A stretch of 32,199 nucleotides of DNA from Acidimicrobiia bacterium (GTDB taxonomy: Bacteria > Actinomycetota > Acidimicrobiia > IMCC26256 > Chersky-534), in the NCBI GenBank assembly GCA_017882925.1, contig JADGOM010000082.1:1-32199 (forward strand). Reading direction: 5' to 3'. Below are positions 22,614-30,166 of this stretch, one piece after another. Position numbers and translations under genes: made by a program. Under the pieces are notes generated by a model. It had not been told where the DNA came from. It did not search any database and saw only the letters and a list, made by a program, of their open reading frames with translations. The first letter of the stretch is position 1. Every line of letters starts with the position of its first letter.

Positions 22614-22695
22614 GGGGGTCCTCTCGGGTCATCGAGACCGGCCGATGCCGATTCCGATCGTTCGCGCGACGACTTGGCTGCCTGGAAAAGCGGGA

Positions 22696-22701
22696 AGGAT
22701 A
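22696..22701 (-). promoter_or_regulatory. possible -10 box for the dksA-like-lspA-rluD operon
   Basis: TATCCT on the minus strand lies about 83 nt before the ATG at 22613 in the 134-bp gap after the DUF167 gene. It is identical to the hexamer proposed for pgsA. No clear -35 box is seen. Confidence 0.3.
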
Positions 22702-22747
22702 CCCGACCCGGGCCGGCGACCGGTGCGTGGCTCGTCGTGCGGGGCCT

Positions 22748-23092
22748 TCAACCGAGCCGTTGGCCGGGTATTCCGTCGAGCAGCTCGACGAGGCGGGCCT
22801 CGAGCTCCGCGGCACCGATCCCCTCGATCCGGAAGCGCTTCTTCCGAGAGGTCGCCCCCGCCACCAGGTCGACGCACCGCTTCGGGATTCCGATCTCGGC
22901 CGCGAGCAGGTCGCGGACCGCGTCGTTCGCAGCACCGTCGACCGGCGCGGCACGGACCCGGACCTTGAGCGCACCGTCGTGACGGCCGGCGATCGCGTCG
23001 CGACCCGATCGGGGCTGCACGTAGACGTGCAGGACCAGCGAGTCAGGGCCCACCTCGATCAGGCGCGCGAGCTCCCGGCCGCCGTCGCTCAC
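22748..23092 (-). CDS. DUF167 (YggU) family protein
   Basis: Small cytoplasmic protein of 114 residues of the DUF167/YggU family, whose function is unknown. Hallmarks are LHVYVQPRSGRDAIAG, LKVRVRAAPVDGAANDAV and GIPKRCVDLVAGATSRKKRFRIEG, covering almost the whole length. The start is GTG at 23092, 40 bp after the L,D-transpeptidase stop. In many bacteria DUF167 genes lie near yggT, yggS and divIVA. Here they are separated from that cluster by the L,D-transpeptidase gene and an inverted ileS, which suggests a local rearrangement. Confidence 0.9.
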   Translation of the reverse strand: MSDGGRELARLIEVGPDSLVLHVYVQPRSGRDAIAGRHDGALKVRVRAAPVDGAANDAVRDLLAAEIGIPKRCVDLVAGATSRKKRFRIEGIGAAELEARLVELLDGIPGQRLG

Positions 23093-23132
23093 CGCCGGCC
23101 CGAGGGGTCGGGAGAGCGCGGTTGCCGGTCGA

Positions 23133-24689
23133 TCAATAGACGGTGACCCGGCTGCCGACGGGCATCGCGTTCGTCGCCCAGATGAAGTCGGCGGCGGCGT
23201 TGGTCACCCGGACACAGCCGTGCGACGCGGGGTACGCGGGGATCGATGCAGCGCCGTGCACCGCGACCCCGTCGCCGGTGAAGAACCGCGGCCGGTAGAG
23301 CGCACCGAGCCGTCCGTTGACGACGCCGTCGACCACGGTCCCGACCCGGAAGTTGCCCTCGGGTGTGTGGGCGATGTACTGGACACCCGCGTACGTGTAC
23401 GGACCCTCGGTCCCCGTCGACGTGTTCCAGATCCAGACGACCGCGCCGTTGCGGACCTCGAAGAGGACCTGGCGGGCCTTGTCGATCTCCATGCTGTCGC
23501 CGGCGGTGCGGGCGGTCGGGCGGCCCGCGGTGGCGAAGGCGGCCCGGGTCGTCGGGTCGAAGACGCCGGTGCGCGGCAGGCCGTTGACCTTCTGGAACGC
23601 CATGACGGCCTGCTGGGTGAGTGGCCCGTACTGGCCGTTGACCGGTCCGAGCCAGTAGCCCTGCGCGGTGAGCTGGTTCTGCAGCTGCGTCACCGCTTCG
23701 CCGCTGTCGCCGGGGTTGAGCGTGGGGACGAGCGGGTCCGGCCCCGCGATCTGCCAGTAGCCCTGGCCGCTGACCGTGCCGAAGATCCCGAAGACCTTCC
23801 ACGAAGGCGGCATGATCGTGGCGCGCCCCTTGTAGACGGCGTTGCCGAACGTGAACACACCCCCGTCGGCGGCCGTGAGCCAGTAGCCGCCGCCGCTCGC
23901 GGTGGCCGACATCGCGGTGATCGGCTTGTCGAGCCGGATGTTGCCCGTGCTGCCGTAGAACGGCGCGTCACCGAAGCTGAAGATCCCGCCGTCGCTCGCG
24001 ACCATCCAGTAGCCGTGGCCGCTCGCGGTGCTTGCCATGCCGACGACCGGCTTCACCAGGCGGAGGTTTCCGGTGCTGCCGTAGAACGCGGCGTCGCCGA
24101 AGCTGAAGATCCCGCCGTCGCTCGCGACCATCCAGTAGCCGTGGCCGCTGGGCGTCGACGCCATGCCGACGATCGGCTGGTTGAGCCGGATGTTGCCCGT
24201 GCTGCCGTAGAACGTCGCATCGCCGAACGTGAAGATGCCGCCGTCCCGGGCGACGAGCCAGTAGCCGTTGCCGGTCGGCGTCGACGCCATGCCGACGATC
24301 GGCTGGTTGAGCTTGATGTTGCCGGTGCTCCCGTGGAAGGCCGCCGCGCCGAAACTGAAGACCCCGCCGTCGGTCGCGACCTCCCAGTAGCCGTTGCCGG
24401 CGGGCGTTCGGGTGGCCGACACGACGGGCTGGTTGAGGTTCTGCCCGTAGGTGCTTCCCAGCGCCGGAGCGTCGCCGAGGTTGTAGATGGCGGCGCCCGC
24501 GACCGTGGGCGCACCGGCGAACGCCGACGGGGCGACGGTCGCGGCGACGGCCCCGAGACCTAGCGTCGCGGTGGCGACCGCGAGGCACGCGCACGCCGCT
24601 CTCCGCAGGCCGCCGGCCGGGCGGAGCCGGGTCGCCGAAGGCGCGGGGGCGGTTCGTGATCGCGCGGGACGCGGGAGTCGCAGCGACAT
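23133..24689 (-). CDS. secreted L,D-transpeptidase with six-repeat domain and peptidoglycan-binding domain
   Basis: Exported cell-wall enzyme of 518 residues. The N-terminal signal peptide (Arg-rich start, hydrophobic LAVATATLGLGAVAAT) probably cleaves after SAFA (residue 58). Residues 66-320 hold six 42-residue repeats of the type GYWLVARDGGIFTFGDATFY plus GSTGN, which may form a propeller- or solenoid-like binding domain. A peptidoglycan-binding domain follows (LNPGDSGEAVTQLQNQLTAQ onward), then a YkuD catalytic domain with HGAASIPAYPASHGCVRV (catalytic C492, H490). It would make 3-3 crosslinks or attach proteins to peptidoglycan. The ATG at 24689 has AGGA at 3-nt spacing and GGAAG slightly further upstream. 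The repeat type is common in Acidimicrobiia exported proteins (recollection, not checked). Confidence 0.9.
   Translation of the reverse strand: MSLRLPRPARSRTAPAPSATRLRPAGGLRRAACACLAVATATLGLGAVAATVAPSAFAGAPTVAGAAIYNLGDAPALGSTYGQNLNQPVVSATRTPAGNGYWEVATDGGVFSFGAAAFHGSTGNIKLNQPIVGMASTPTGNGYWLVARDGGIFTFGDATFYGSTGNIRLNQPIVGMASTPSGHGYWMVASDGGIFSFGDAAFYGSTGNLRLVKPVVGMASTASGHGYWMVASDGGIFSFGDAPFYGSTGNIRLDKPITAMSATASGGGYWLTAADGGVFTFGNAVYKGRATIMPPSWKVFGIFGTVSGQGYWQIAGPDPLVPTLNPGDSGEAVTQLQNQLTAQGYWLGPVNGQYGPLTQQAVMAFQKVNGLPRTGVFDPTTRAAFATAGRPTARTAGDSMEIDKARQVLFEVRNGAVVWIWNTSTGTEGPYTYAGVQYIAHTPEGNFRVGTVVDGVVNGRLGALYRPRFFTGDGVAVHGAASIPAYPASHGCVRVTNAAADFIWATNAMPVGSRVTVY
23845..24478 (-). repeat. 126-bp tandem coding repeat, six copies in strict phase
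   Basis: The same codon block (plus-strand CCGA anchor within the FGDA-type motif) recurs at 23845, 23971, 24097, 24223, 24349 and 24475, exactly 126 bp apart. The copies anchored at 23971 and 24097 are nearly identical over tens of bases; the outer copies have diverged more. This indicates recent duplication or gene conversion in the centre of the array. Confidence 0.9.
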
Positions 24690-24808
24690 GGTTCCTACTT
24701 CCGGGAGCTTGGAGTCAGGCCGCGGTCCGACGGGGTCCGGTGGACCTGGAGCGAACATGCTGTCAGGCGCGTCAGGTCCCGGCCAGTCACCCGCTGGGAA
24801 GTCGCACG

Positions 24809-24825
24809 GGGCGCACGGCGCGCCC
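24809..24825. repeat. inverted repeat just upstream of the ileS -10 box
   Basis: GGGCGC-ACGGC-GCGCCC forms a perfect 6-bp stem with a 5-nt loop, ending 3 bp before the TAGATT hexamer. It covers the region where a spacer or -35 element would lie, so it may be an operator. It would not be in the mRNA if the transcript is leaderless. Confidence 0.35.
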
Positions 24826-24828
24826 TTG

Positions 24829-24834
24829 TAGATT
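24829..24834 (+). promoter_or_regulatory. possible leaderless -10 box for ileS
   Basis: TAGATT ends 8 nt before the ATG at 24843 and only 2 nt before an alternative in-frame ATG at 24837. The spacing favours 24843 as the start of both mRNA and protein. No Shine-Dalgarno sequence is present. Confidence 0.45.
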
Positions 24835-24842
24835 CGATGCCC

Positions 24843-27800
24843 ATGTCGTTCCAGCCCGTCGATCGTGCGCTCGACCTCCCCTCACTCGAAGCGGCCGTCC
24901 TCGCGCGCTGGGATGCCGACGACGTCTTCGCCGAGAGCCTGCGGCGCCGGGTGGGCGCGCCCGAGTGGGTCTTCTACGAGGGCCCGCCCACCGCCAACGG
25001 CCGGCCCGGGATCCACCACGTCTGGGCCCGCCTGTTCAAGGACATCTACCCGCGGTTCCAGACGATGCGCGGCCACCACGTCGCCCGCAAGGGCGGGTGG
25101 GACTGCCACGGGCTGCCCGTGGAGGTCGAGGTCGAGAAGGAGCTCGGCTTCAGCGGGAAGCCGGAGATCGAGCAGTACGGCATCGAGGCCTTCAACGCGC
25201 GGTGCCGCGCTTCGGTCCAGCGCTACGTCCAGGACTTCACGTCGCTCACGACGCGCATCGGCATGTGGCTCGACGTCGAGGACGCCTATTGGACGATGAG
25301 CAACGACTACATCGAGAGCGTGTGGTGGCTGTTCCACGAGATGTGGGACAAGGAGCTCCTCTACGAGGGCACCAAGGTCGTCCCCTACTGCGGGCGCTGC
25401 GGCACCGCGCTCTCGAGCCACGAGCTCGCCCAGCCGGGCGCGTACCAGGACGTCACCGAGCCCTCCGTCTACGTGCGGTTCCCCGTCGCCGGCGCCGATT
25501 ACGACCTGCTGGTGTGGACGACCACGCCGTGGACCCTCATCTCCAACGTCGCGGCCGCGGTCGGCCCCGACGTCGACTACGTGCGGGTCCGGGGCCGGGC
25601 CGGGCGCCGCGACCTCGTGCTCGCCGCCGACCGGGTCGCCGCGGTGCTCGGCGACGACGCCGAGGTGCTCGGACCGGTACCGGTGGCCGAGCTCGTCGGC
25701 GTGCACTACGAGCGGCCGTTCGCCACTCTCCCCATCGCCGCCGACGCCAACCGGGTCGTCGCGGCCGACTTCGTCACCACCGGCGACGGCTCGGGCATCG
25801 TCCACCTCGCGCCCGCGTTCGGCGAGATCGACCGCGAGGTCGGCGAGGCCGAGGGCCTCCCGTTGCTCAACCCGGTCGACGCGCAGGCCCGCTTCGACGC
25901 GACGGTGCCCGATCACACCGGCACGTTCGTGAAGAACGCCGACGGCGCGATCATCGAGGCGCTGCGGGCGTCGGGTCGTCTCGAGTCGGTCGTCGACTAC
26001 ACGCACTCCTACCCGCACTGCTGGCGCTGCGGCACGCCGCTCATCTACTGGTCGAAGCCCACCTGGTTCGCGCGCACCTCCGAGCACAAGCACGAGCTGC
26101 TCGCGCAGAACGAGAAGATCGGCTGGCATCCCGAGTTCATCAAGCACGGCCGCTTCGGCGACTGGCTCGAGAACAACGTCGACTGGGCCCTGTCGCGCGA
26201 CCGCTTCTGGGGCACCCCCATCCCGGTCTGGCGCTGCGACGACTGCGGCCACGACACGTGCGTCGGCTCGGTCGCGCAGCTCGCGGCGATCGCGCACGCC
26301 GACGTCACCGACCTCGATCTGCACCGCCCCTTCGTCGACGACATCACCGTCGCGTGCGAGGATTGCGGCGGCACGGCGCACCGGGTGCAGCCGGTGCTCG
26401 ACGCCTGGTTCGACTCGGGCTCGGTACCCACCGCCCAGTTCCACTTCCCGTTCGCCGCCGACTCGCAAGAGAAGTTCGAGTCGCGGTACCCCGCCGACTT
26501 CATCTGCGAGGCCATTGACCAGACCCGCGGCTGGTTCTATTCGATGCTCGCGGTCAACACGCTCGTCTTCGACCAGGCGCCGTACCGCAACGTCGTCTGC
26601 CTCGCACTCGTCGTCGACCAGGACGGCCAGAAGATGAGCAAGAGCCGCGGCAACGTCATCGATCCGTGGTCCGTGCTCGACACGCGTGGCGCCGACGCGC
26701 TCCGGTGGAACGTCTTCAGCGCCGGGTCGCCGTGGACCCCGAAGCGGGTGTTCCCCGAGGCCATCGACGAGACGACCCGCCGCTTCCTCCTCACGCTCTG
26801 GAACACGTATTCGTTCTTCGTCACCTACGCCAACATCGACGGCTGGACCCCGGCCTCCGACGGATCCGCACCGGCCCCGGCCCACGTCCTCGACCGCTGG
26901 GTCCGCTCCCGCCTGCACCACACCGTCATCGAGGTCACCGAGGCCCTCGACGCGTTCGACGCGCTGCGGGGCGCGCAGGCCCTCGACAGCCTGGTCGACG
27001 ATCTCTCCAACTGGTACGTCCGCCGGTCACGCCCCCGCTTCTGGAAGAAGGCCGACGCCGAGGCCCACGCCACGCTTCACGAGTGCCTCCGGACCATCAC
27101 GCAGCTCCTCGCGCCGTTCTGCCCGTTCGTCGCCGACGACCTGTGGGCCAACCTCGGCGGTACCGGCGAATCGGTGCACCTCACCGACTGGCCCGGGCCC
27201 GACCGCGGCGCGCTGGATCCCCCGCTCGAGGCCGAGATGCTGCTCGCGCGCGAAGCCGTCGGCCTCGGGCGTTCGGCGCGGACCGAGAGCAAGCTCAAGA
27301 CCCGCCAGCCGCTGCGCCGGGCGCTCGTGCTGCTCCCGGGTCATGCGGTGCTGAGCCCCGAGATCGCGGCCGAGGTCGCGGAGGAGCTCAACGTCCACGA
27401 GCTCGAACCCGTCACCAGCCTCGAAGGGCTCCTCGACTACCTGGTCGTCCCCAACTTCCGGAACCTCGGGCCCAAGGTGGGACCGCGCGTCCCCGCGGTG
27501 AAGGCGGCGCTCGCGGCGGTCGACGGCGCGACGGTGAGGCGCGCCCTCGACGCGACCGGCACGTTCGAGCTGGTCCTCGACGACGGCACCTCGATCGGTC
27601 TCGGACCCGACGACGTCGAGGTGCGCGCCAGCAGCCACGAGGAGTTCGCGCTCGCCCAGTCGGGCGAGGCCGCGGTCGCGCTCGACACCACGCTCGACGA
27701 CGACCTGCGGGCCGAAGGTCTCGCCCGCGACGTCGTCCGCGCGCTCAACGACCACCGCAAGGCCGTGGGCCTCGAGATCGCCGACCGCATCGAGCTCGTG

Positions 27801-27992
27801 CTCGGCGCGACGGGGCCGCTGCTCACCGCGCTCGACGTGCACGGTGAGCTGATCGCGTCCGAGGTGCTCGCGGTCCGATGGTCCGTCGACGACACGGGGC
27901 TCGAATCCGAGCCGCCCGGATCGTTCGTGACGCTCGACCTCGACGGGGTCCCACTCCGCGTCGCCCTCACCCGCGCGTCGCAATCGTGGTGA
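24843..27992 (+). CDS. ileS: isoleucyl-tRNA synthetase (long, eukaryote-like type)
   Basis: Class I synthetase of 1049 residues that charges tRNA-Ile, with an editing domain. The HIGH-region motif is GPPTANGRPGIHHVWAR (about 47-63) and the KMSKS loop is DGQKMSKSRGNVIDPWS. Cys pairs that may bind zinc occur in PYCGRCG, HCWRCGTPL, CDDCGHDTC and CEDCGG. The C-terminal anticodon-binding region includes ESKLKTRQPLRRALV. Length and motif style match the IleRS2 type found in mycobacteria, which is generally less sensitive to mupirocin (family knowledge). The start at 24843 is chosen by promoter spacing; ATG 24837 would add two residues. It lies opposite to the flanking clusters and converges on divIVA. 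Confidence 0.96.
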   Translation: MSFQPVDRALDLPSLEAAVLARWDADDVFAESLRRRVGAPEWVFYEGPPTANGRPGIHHVWARLFKDIYPRFQTMRGHHVARKGGWDCHGLPVEVEVEKELGFSGKPEIEQYGIEAFNARCRASVQRYVQDFTSLTTRIGMWLDVEDAYWTMSNDYIESVWWLFHEMWDKELLYEGTKVVPYCGRCGTALSSHELAQPGAYQDVTEPSVYVRFPVAGADYDLLVWTTTPWTLISNVAAAVGPDVDYVRVRGRAGRRDLVLAADRVAAVLGDDAEVLGPVPVAELVGVHYERPFATLPIAADANRVVAADFVTTGDGSGIVHLAPAFGEIDREVGEAEGLPLLNPVDAQARFDATVPDHTGTFVKNADGAIIEALRASGRLESVVDYTHSYPHCWRCGTPLIYWSKPTWFARTSEHKHELLAQNEKIGWHPEFIKHGRFGDWLENNVDWALSRDRFWGTPIPVWRCDDCGHDTCVGSVAQLAAIAHADVTDLDLHRPFVDDITVACEDCGGTAHRVQPVLDAWFDSGSVPTAQFHFPFAADSQEKFESRYPADFICEAIDQTRGWFYSMLAVNTLVFDQAPYRNVVCLALVVDQDGQKMSKSRGNVIDPWSVLDTRGADALRWNVFSAGSPWTPKRVFPEAIDETTRRFLLTLWNTYSFFVTYANIDGWTPASDGSAPAPAHVLDRWVRSRLHHTVIEVTEALDAFDALRGAQALDSLVDDLSNWYVRRSRPRFWKKADAEAHATLHECLRTITQLLAPFCPFVADDLWANLGGTGESVHLTDWPGPDRGALDPPLEAEMLLAREAVGLGRSARTESKLKTRQPLRRALVLLPGHAVLSPEIAAEVAEELNVHELEPVTSLEGLLDYLVVPNFRNLGPKVGPRVPAVKAALAAVDGATVRRALDATGTFELVLDDGTSIGLGPDDVEVRASSHEEFALAQSGEAAVALDTTLDDDLRAEGLARDVVRALNDHRKAVGLEIADRIELVLGATGPLLTALDVHGELIASEVLAVRWSVDDTGLESEPPGSFVTLDLDGVPLRVALTRASQSW

Positions 27993-28054
27993 CCGCGACC
28001 GCCGCGCCCGCGATCGACTGCACCCGAACCGAGATCTGACGCCCACGACCGGAT

Positions 28055-28075
28055 CCGCCGGGCGAGCGCCGGCGG
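28055..28075. terminator. possible bidirectional hairpin between ileS and divIVA
   Basis: CCGCCGG and CCGGCGG form a perfect 7-bp stem around a 7-nt loop in the 112-bp gap between two converging stop codons. There is no T-run on either side. Nothing else was recognised in the gap. Confidence 0.4.
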
Positions 28076-28104
28076 CGGTGCAGGTGCGGGCGTCGGAGGC
28101 GGGT

Positions 28105-29277
28105 CTAGCGCCGGCGGCGGAAGACGCCGCCGAACCGACCCTCGCCACCCTCGTCGTCGTAGAAGCCCTCGTCCTGGGCGCCGGCCTCGCCGGTGCCGAG
28201 CGGCGGGGCGTCGTCGCGCACGGCGTCGCGCAACGTGGCGAAGAACGCATCGTCGTCGAGGACCTCGGAGCCGACCGGCTCGCCCTCACCCGGCGACGGA
28301 GCCAACCACGTGGGTGCGTCCGCCGCCGCGGTGCGGACGTCCCACACCGACGCGGTCTCGGTGGCCACGGTCGAGGTCTTCGCATCGAACGCCGGCGCCG
28401 ATGTGTCGTCGTTGCCGAAGAAGGAGCCCGACGACCCGGGGCCGCCGTCAGCATCGGCGGTGTCGCCGGCCGCAGCCGGCGGCTCGTCGAGCGAGATCAC
28501 CGAGTCGACCTCGTCGTCGGCGCCGGTCGCACCCGACGCCGGCCCACCCCGTCCGATCGCCGGGACGTCCGCAGGGCCGGATAAGCCCGCCGCGCCCACC
28601 CGGTTGTTGGTCGCGGGGGCGGACAGCTCGGGCGACGCGGGCACTTCGATCTGGTGGATCCCCGGACGCGGACCCGGGTCGGGCGCGGGACGCTCGCTGA
28701 TCGCGTTGAGGTCGGCCTCGATCGCGGCGCGGATCTTGGCCCGAAAGTTCTCGTCGTACGTGGACAGCGTGTCGATGTCGGCGAGCAGCGCGTCGCGTCG
28801 GCCGGAGAGCTCGATCACCTCGTGCTCGAGCTTCGCCTTGTGCTCGTCCTGGATCGAACGCGCGCGCGCCTCGGCGTCACCGACGACGGCGGCCGCGTGT
28901 GCGTCGGCGTCGGCGCGCACCTTGCGCGCGTGCTCCTCCGCCTCGGCGACGGTGTCGTCGGCCGTCTTCTGCGCGAGGAGCAGCGTGCGCTGGATGAGGT
29001 CGCCGCTGTCGGACACGGGCGCCGGGGGCGGGGGCGGAGGCGGCGGGGTGACCGCGGCGGCGGCCGCGACGGGAGCCGCCGGCTCCGCTGCCGCGCTGAC
29101 GGCAGGGGCACCCGAGCTCAGCGCGTTGATGCGGTCGGTCAGCTGCAGCACCCGATCGGTGAGACCCTCGATCGTGGTCGCGGCCCGCTCGAGCAGCTCG
29201 TCGACCTCGTCGCGGTTGTACCCGCGGAACTCGGAGCCGATCTCGATGTCACGTAGTTCGCGAGGAGAAACATCCAT
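28105..29277 (-). CDS. divIVA: DivIVA/Wag31-like polar growth protein
   Basis: Coiled-coil scaffold that marks curved membrane at poles and septa and guides peptidoglycan synthesis in actinobacteria. Of 390 residues, the N-terminal lipid-binding domain reads MDVSPRELRDIEIGSEFRGY (1-20) followed by NRDEVDELLERAA. A linker with eight consecutive Pro (78-85) leads to a long coiled coil (about 90-205). After that comes an acidic, Gly/Ala/Asp-rich disordered tail ending in FRRRR. Wag31 of Mycobacterium is about 260 residues, so the tail is long. The ATG at 29277 fits the family start; TACCAT ends 7 nt before it, and an ATG at 29286 would overlap that box. It is the last gene of the division cluster. 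Confidence 0.92.
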   Translation of the reverse strand: MDVSPRELRDIEIGSEFRGYNRDEVDELLERAATTIEGLTDRVLQLTDRINALSSGAPAVSAAAEPAAPVAAAAAVTPPPPPPPPAPVSDSGDLIQRTLLLAQKTADDTVAEAEEHARKVRADADAHAAAVVGDAEARARSIQDEHKAKLEHEVIELSGRRDALLADIDTLSTYDENFRAKIRAAIEADLNAISERPAPDPGPRPGIHQIEVPASPELSAPATNNRVGAAGLSGPADVPAIGRGGPASGATGADDEVDSVISLDEPPAAAGDTADADGGPGSSGSFFGNDDTSAPAFDAKTSTVATETASVWDVRTAAADAPTWLAPSPGEGEPVGSEVLDDDAFFATLRDAVRDDAPPLGTGEAGAQDEGFYDDEGGEGRFGGVFRRRR

Positions 29278-29284
29278 GCGCGCC

Positions 29285-29290
29285 ATGGTA
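29285..29290 (-). promoter_or_regulatory. possible leaderless -10 box for divIVA
   Basis: TACCAT on the minus strand ends 7 nt before the divIVA ATG at 29277. No ribosome-binding site is seen, which would explain how divIVA is expressed separately from yggT. Confidence 0.4.
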
Positions 29291-29334
29291 ACCACGACGG
29301 GCGTCGCGCACGAGGACACCGCGCGGAACCCGCG

Positions 29335-29577
29335 CTAGTGCAAGACGTTGAGCAGGATGATGATCACGAACCACAGGACCAGGAACGACAGGTCGAACAT
29401 GCCGGCCGGCGGGATCACCCGCCGCATCGGCGCCAGCACGGGCTCGGTGACCGCGATGCAGAAGTCGTTGAGCGGCCGCAGGGGCGAGCTCGGGCTCAGC
29501 GGGAACCACGAGAGGATCGCGCGCCCGATCAGGATGATCAGGTAAGCGATGAGCAGGAAGCGCAGGATGCCGATCAC
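29335..29577 (-). CDS. yggT: YggT family membrane protein
   Basis: Small inner-membrane protein of 80 residues with two hydrophobic helices (about 2-25 and 60-79) flanking a short loop containing PLNDFCIAVTEPVLAPMRRVIPP, the family signature. YggT proteins are encoded in division clusters between sepF and divIVA, as here. Their function is not well established; roles in osmotic tolerance and in septum or envelope assembly have been suggested. The start is GTG at 29577, 16 bp after the sepF stop, with a GGGATGG stretch upstream as a weak ribosome-binding site. Confidence 0.9.
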   Translation of the reverse strand: MIGILRFLLIAYLIILIGRAILSWFPLSPSSPLRPLNDFCIAVTEPVLAPMRRVIPPAGMFDLSFLVLWFVIIILLNVLH

Positions 29578-29593
29578 CGGGACGGTTCCATCC

Positions 29594-30142
29594 CTACGAG
29601 GTGTACAGACCGCGTGCCTGCAGCCGTTCCTTCTCGTCCTGGGAGACCTCGACGTTGGTCGGCTTGAGCAGGAACACCTGGTCGGCCACGCGCTCCATCG
29701 ATCCGCCCACCGCGTAGGCGAGGCCGCTCGAGAAGTCGATGAGGCGGCGCTGCAGATCGCGTGAGAGGCCCTGCAGGTTGAGGATGACGGCCTGGTTGCT
29801 CTTCAACCGGTCCCCCACCTCCTGCGCGTCGTTGAACCCGGCGGGCTCGACGACGTGCACCCGCGCCGACGGGGTGGCCGGCATCGTACGGATCACCGCG
29901 GGCCGCTGGGCGACGAGCGTCGGCATCTCGTCACGGTCGCGCGCGATCGGGCGCACCGCGCTCGGCGTGTGCGAGCTCGGGCTCGTCTCGACGACCCGGA
30001 CGTCCCGTTCGCGCTCGCGTTCGCGCGGCGCCGGCGCCTGATGCACCTCGGGCTCGGCGTCGTAGTCGTATCCCTCGTACTGGTCGTACTCGTCGTCGTC
30101 CTGGAGCCCGAGGGTCACCATGAACTTCCGCCAGACAGCCAT
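29594..30142 (-). CDS. sepF: cell division protein SepF
   Basis: FtsZ-binding, membrane-associated division protein of 182 residues. An N-terminal amphipathic segment (MAVWRKFMVTLGL) serves as the membrane anchor. It is followed by an acidic, Tyr/Asp-rich linker and an Arg/Glu patch (APRERERERDVR). The C-terminal SepF domain covers about residues 90-175 and includes VVEPAGFNDAQEVGDRLKSN, QAVILNLQGLSRDLQRRLID, FSSGLAYAVGGSMERVADQ and VFLLKP. SepF polymers bind the conserved C-terminal peptide of FtsZ, whose DFDVPEFLR tail is visible in this window. The ATG has a strong GGGGAGGAA ribosome-binding site at 7-nt spacing, suggesting efficient translation. It lies 24 bp after yggS. Confidence 0.96.
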   Translation of the reverse strand: MAVWRKFMVTLGLQDDDEYDQYEGYDYDAEPEVHQAPAPRERERERDVRVVETSPSSHTPSAVRPIARDRDEMPTLVAQRPAVIRTMPATPSARVHVVEPAGFNDAQEVGDRLKSNQAVILNLQGLSRDLQRRLIDFSSGLAYAVGGSMERVADQVFLLKPTNVEVSQDEKERLQARGLYTS

Positions 30143-30166
30143 CCGCGAATTCCTCCCCGAAGCGGG

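Noticed and set aside
24714-24776. Three GTCAGG hexamers between the L,D-transpeptidase and ileS genes
   Set aside because: Copies at 24714, 24762 and 24771 have uneven spacing, and the hexamer is short enough to recur by chance in GC-rich DNA.
24690-24842. T-box riboswitch upstream of ileS
   Set aside because: I looked for the conserved T-box antiterminator bulge (GGTGGNACC type) and a stem I region and found neither. The -10-like hexamer lies too close to the start codon to leave a leader RNA.
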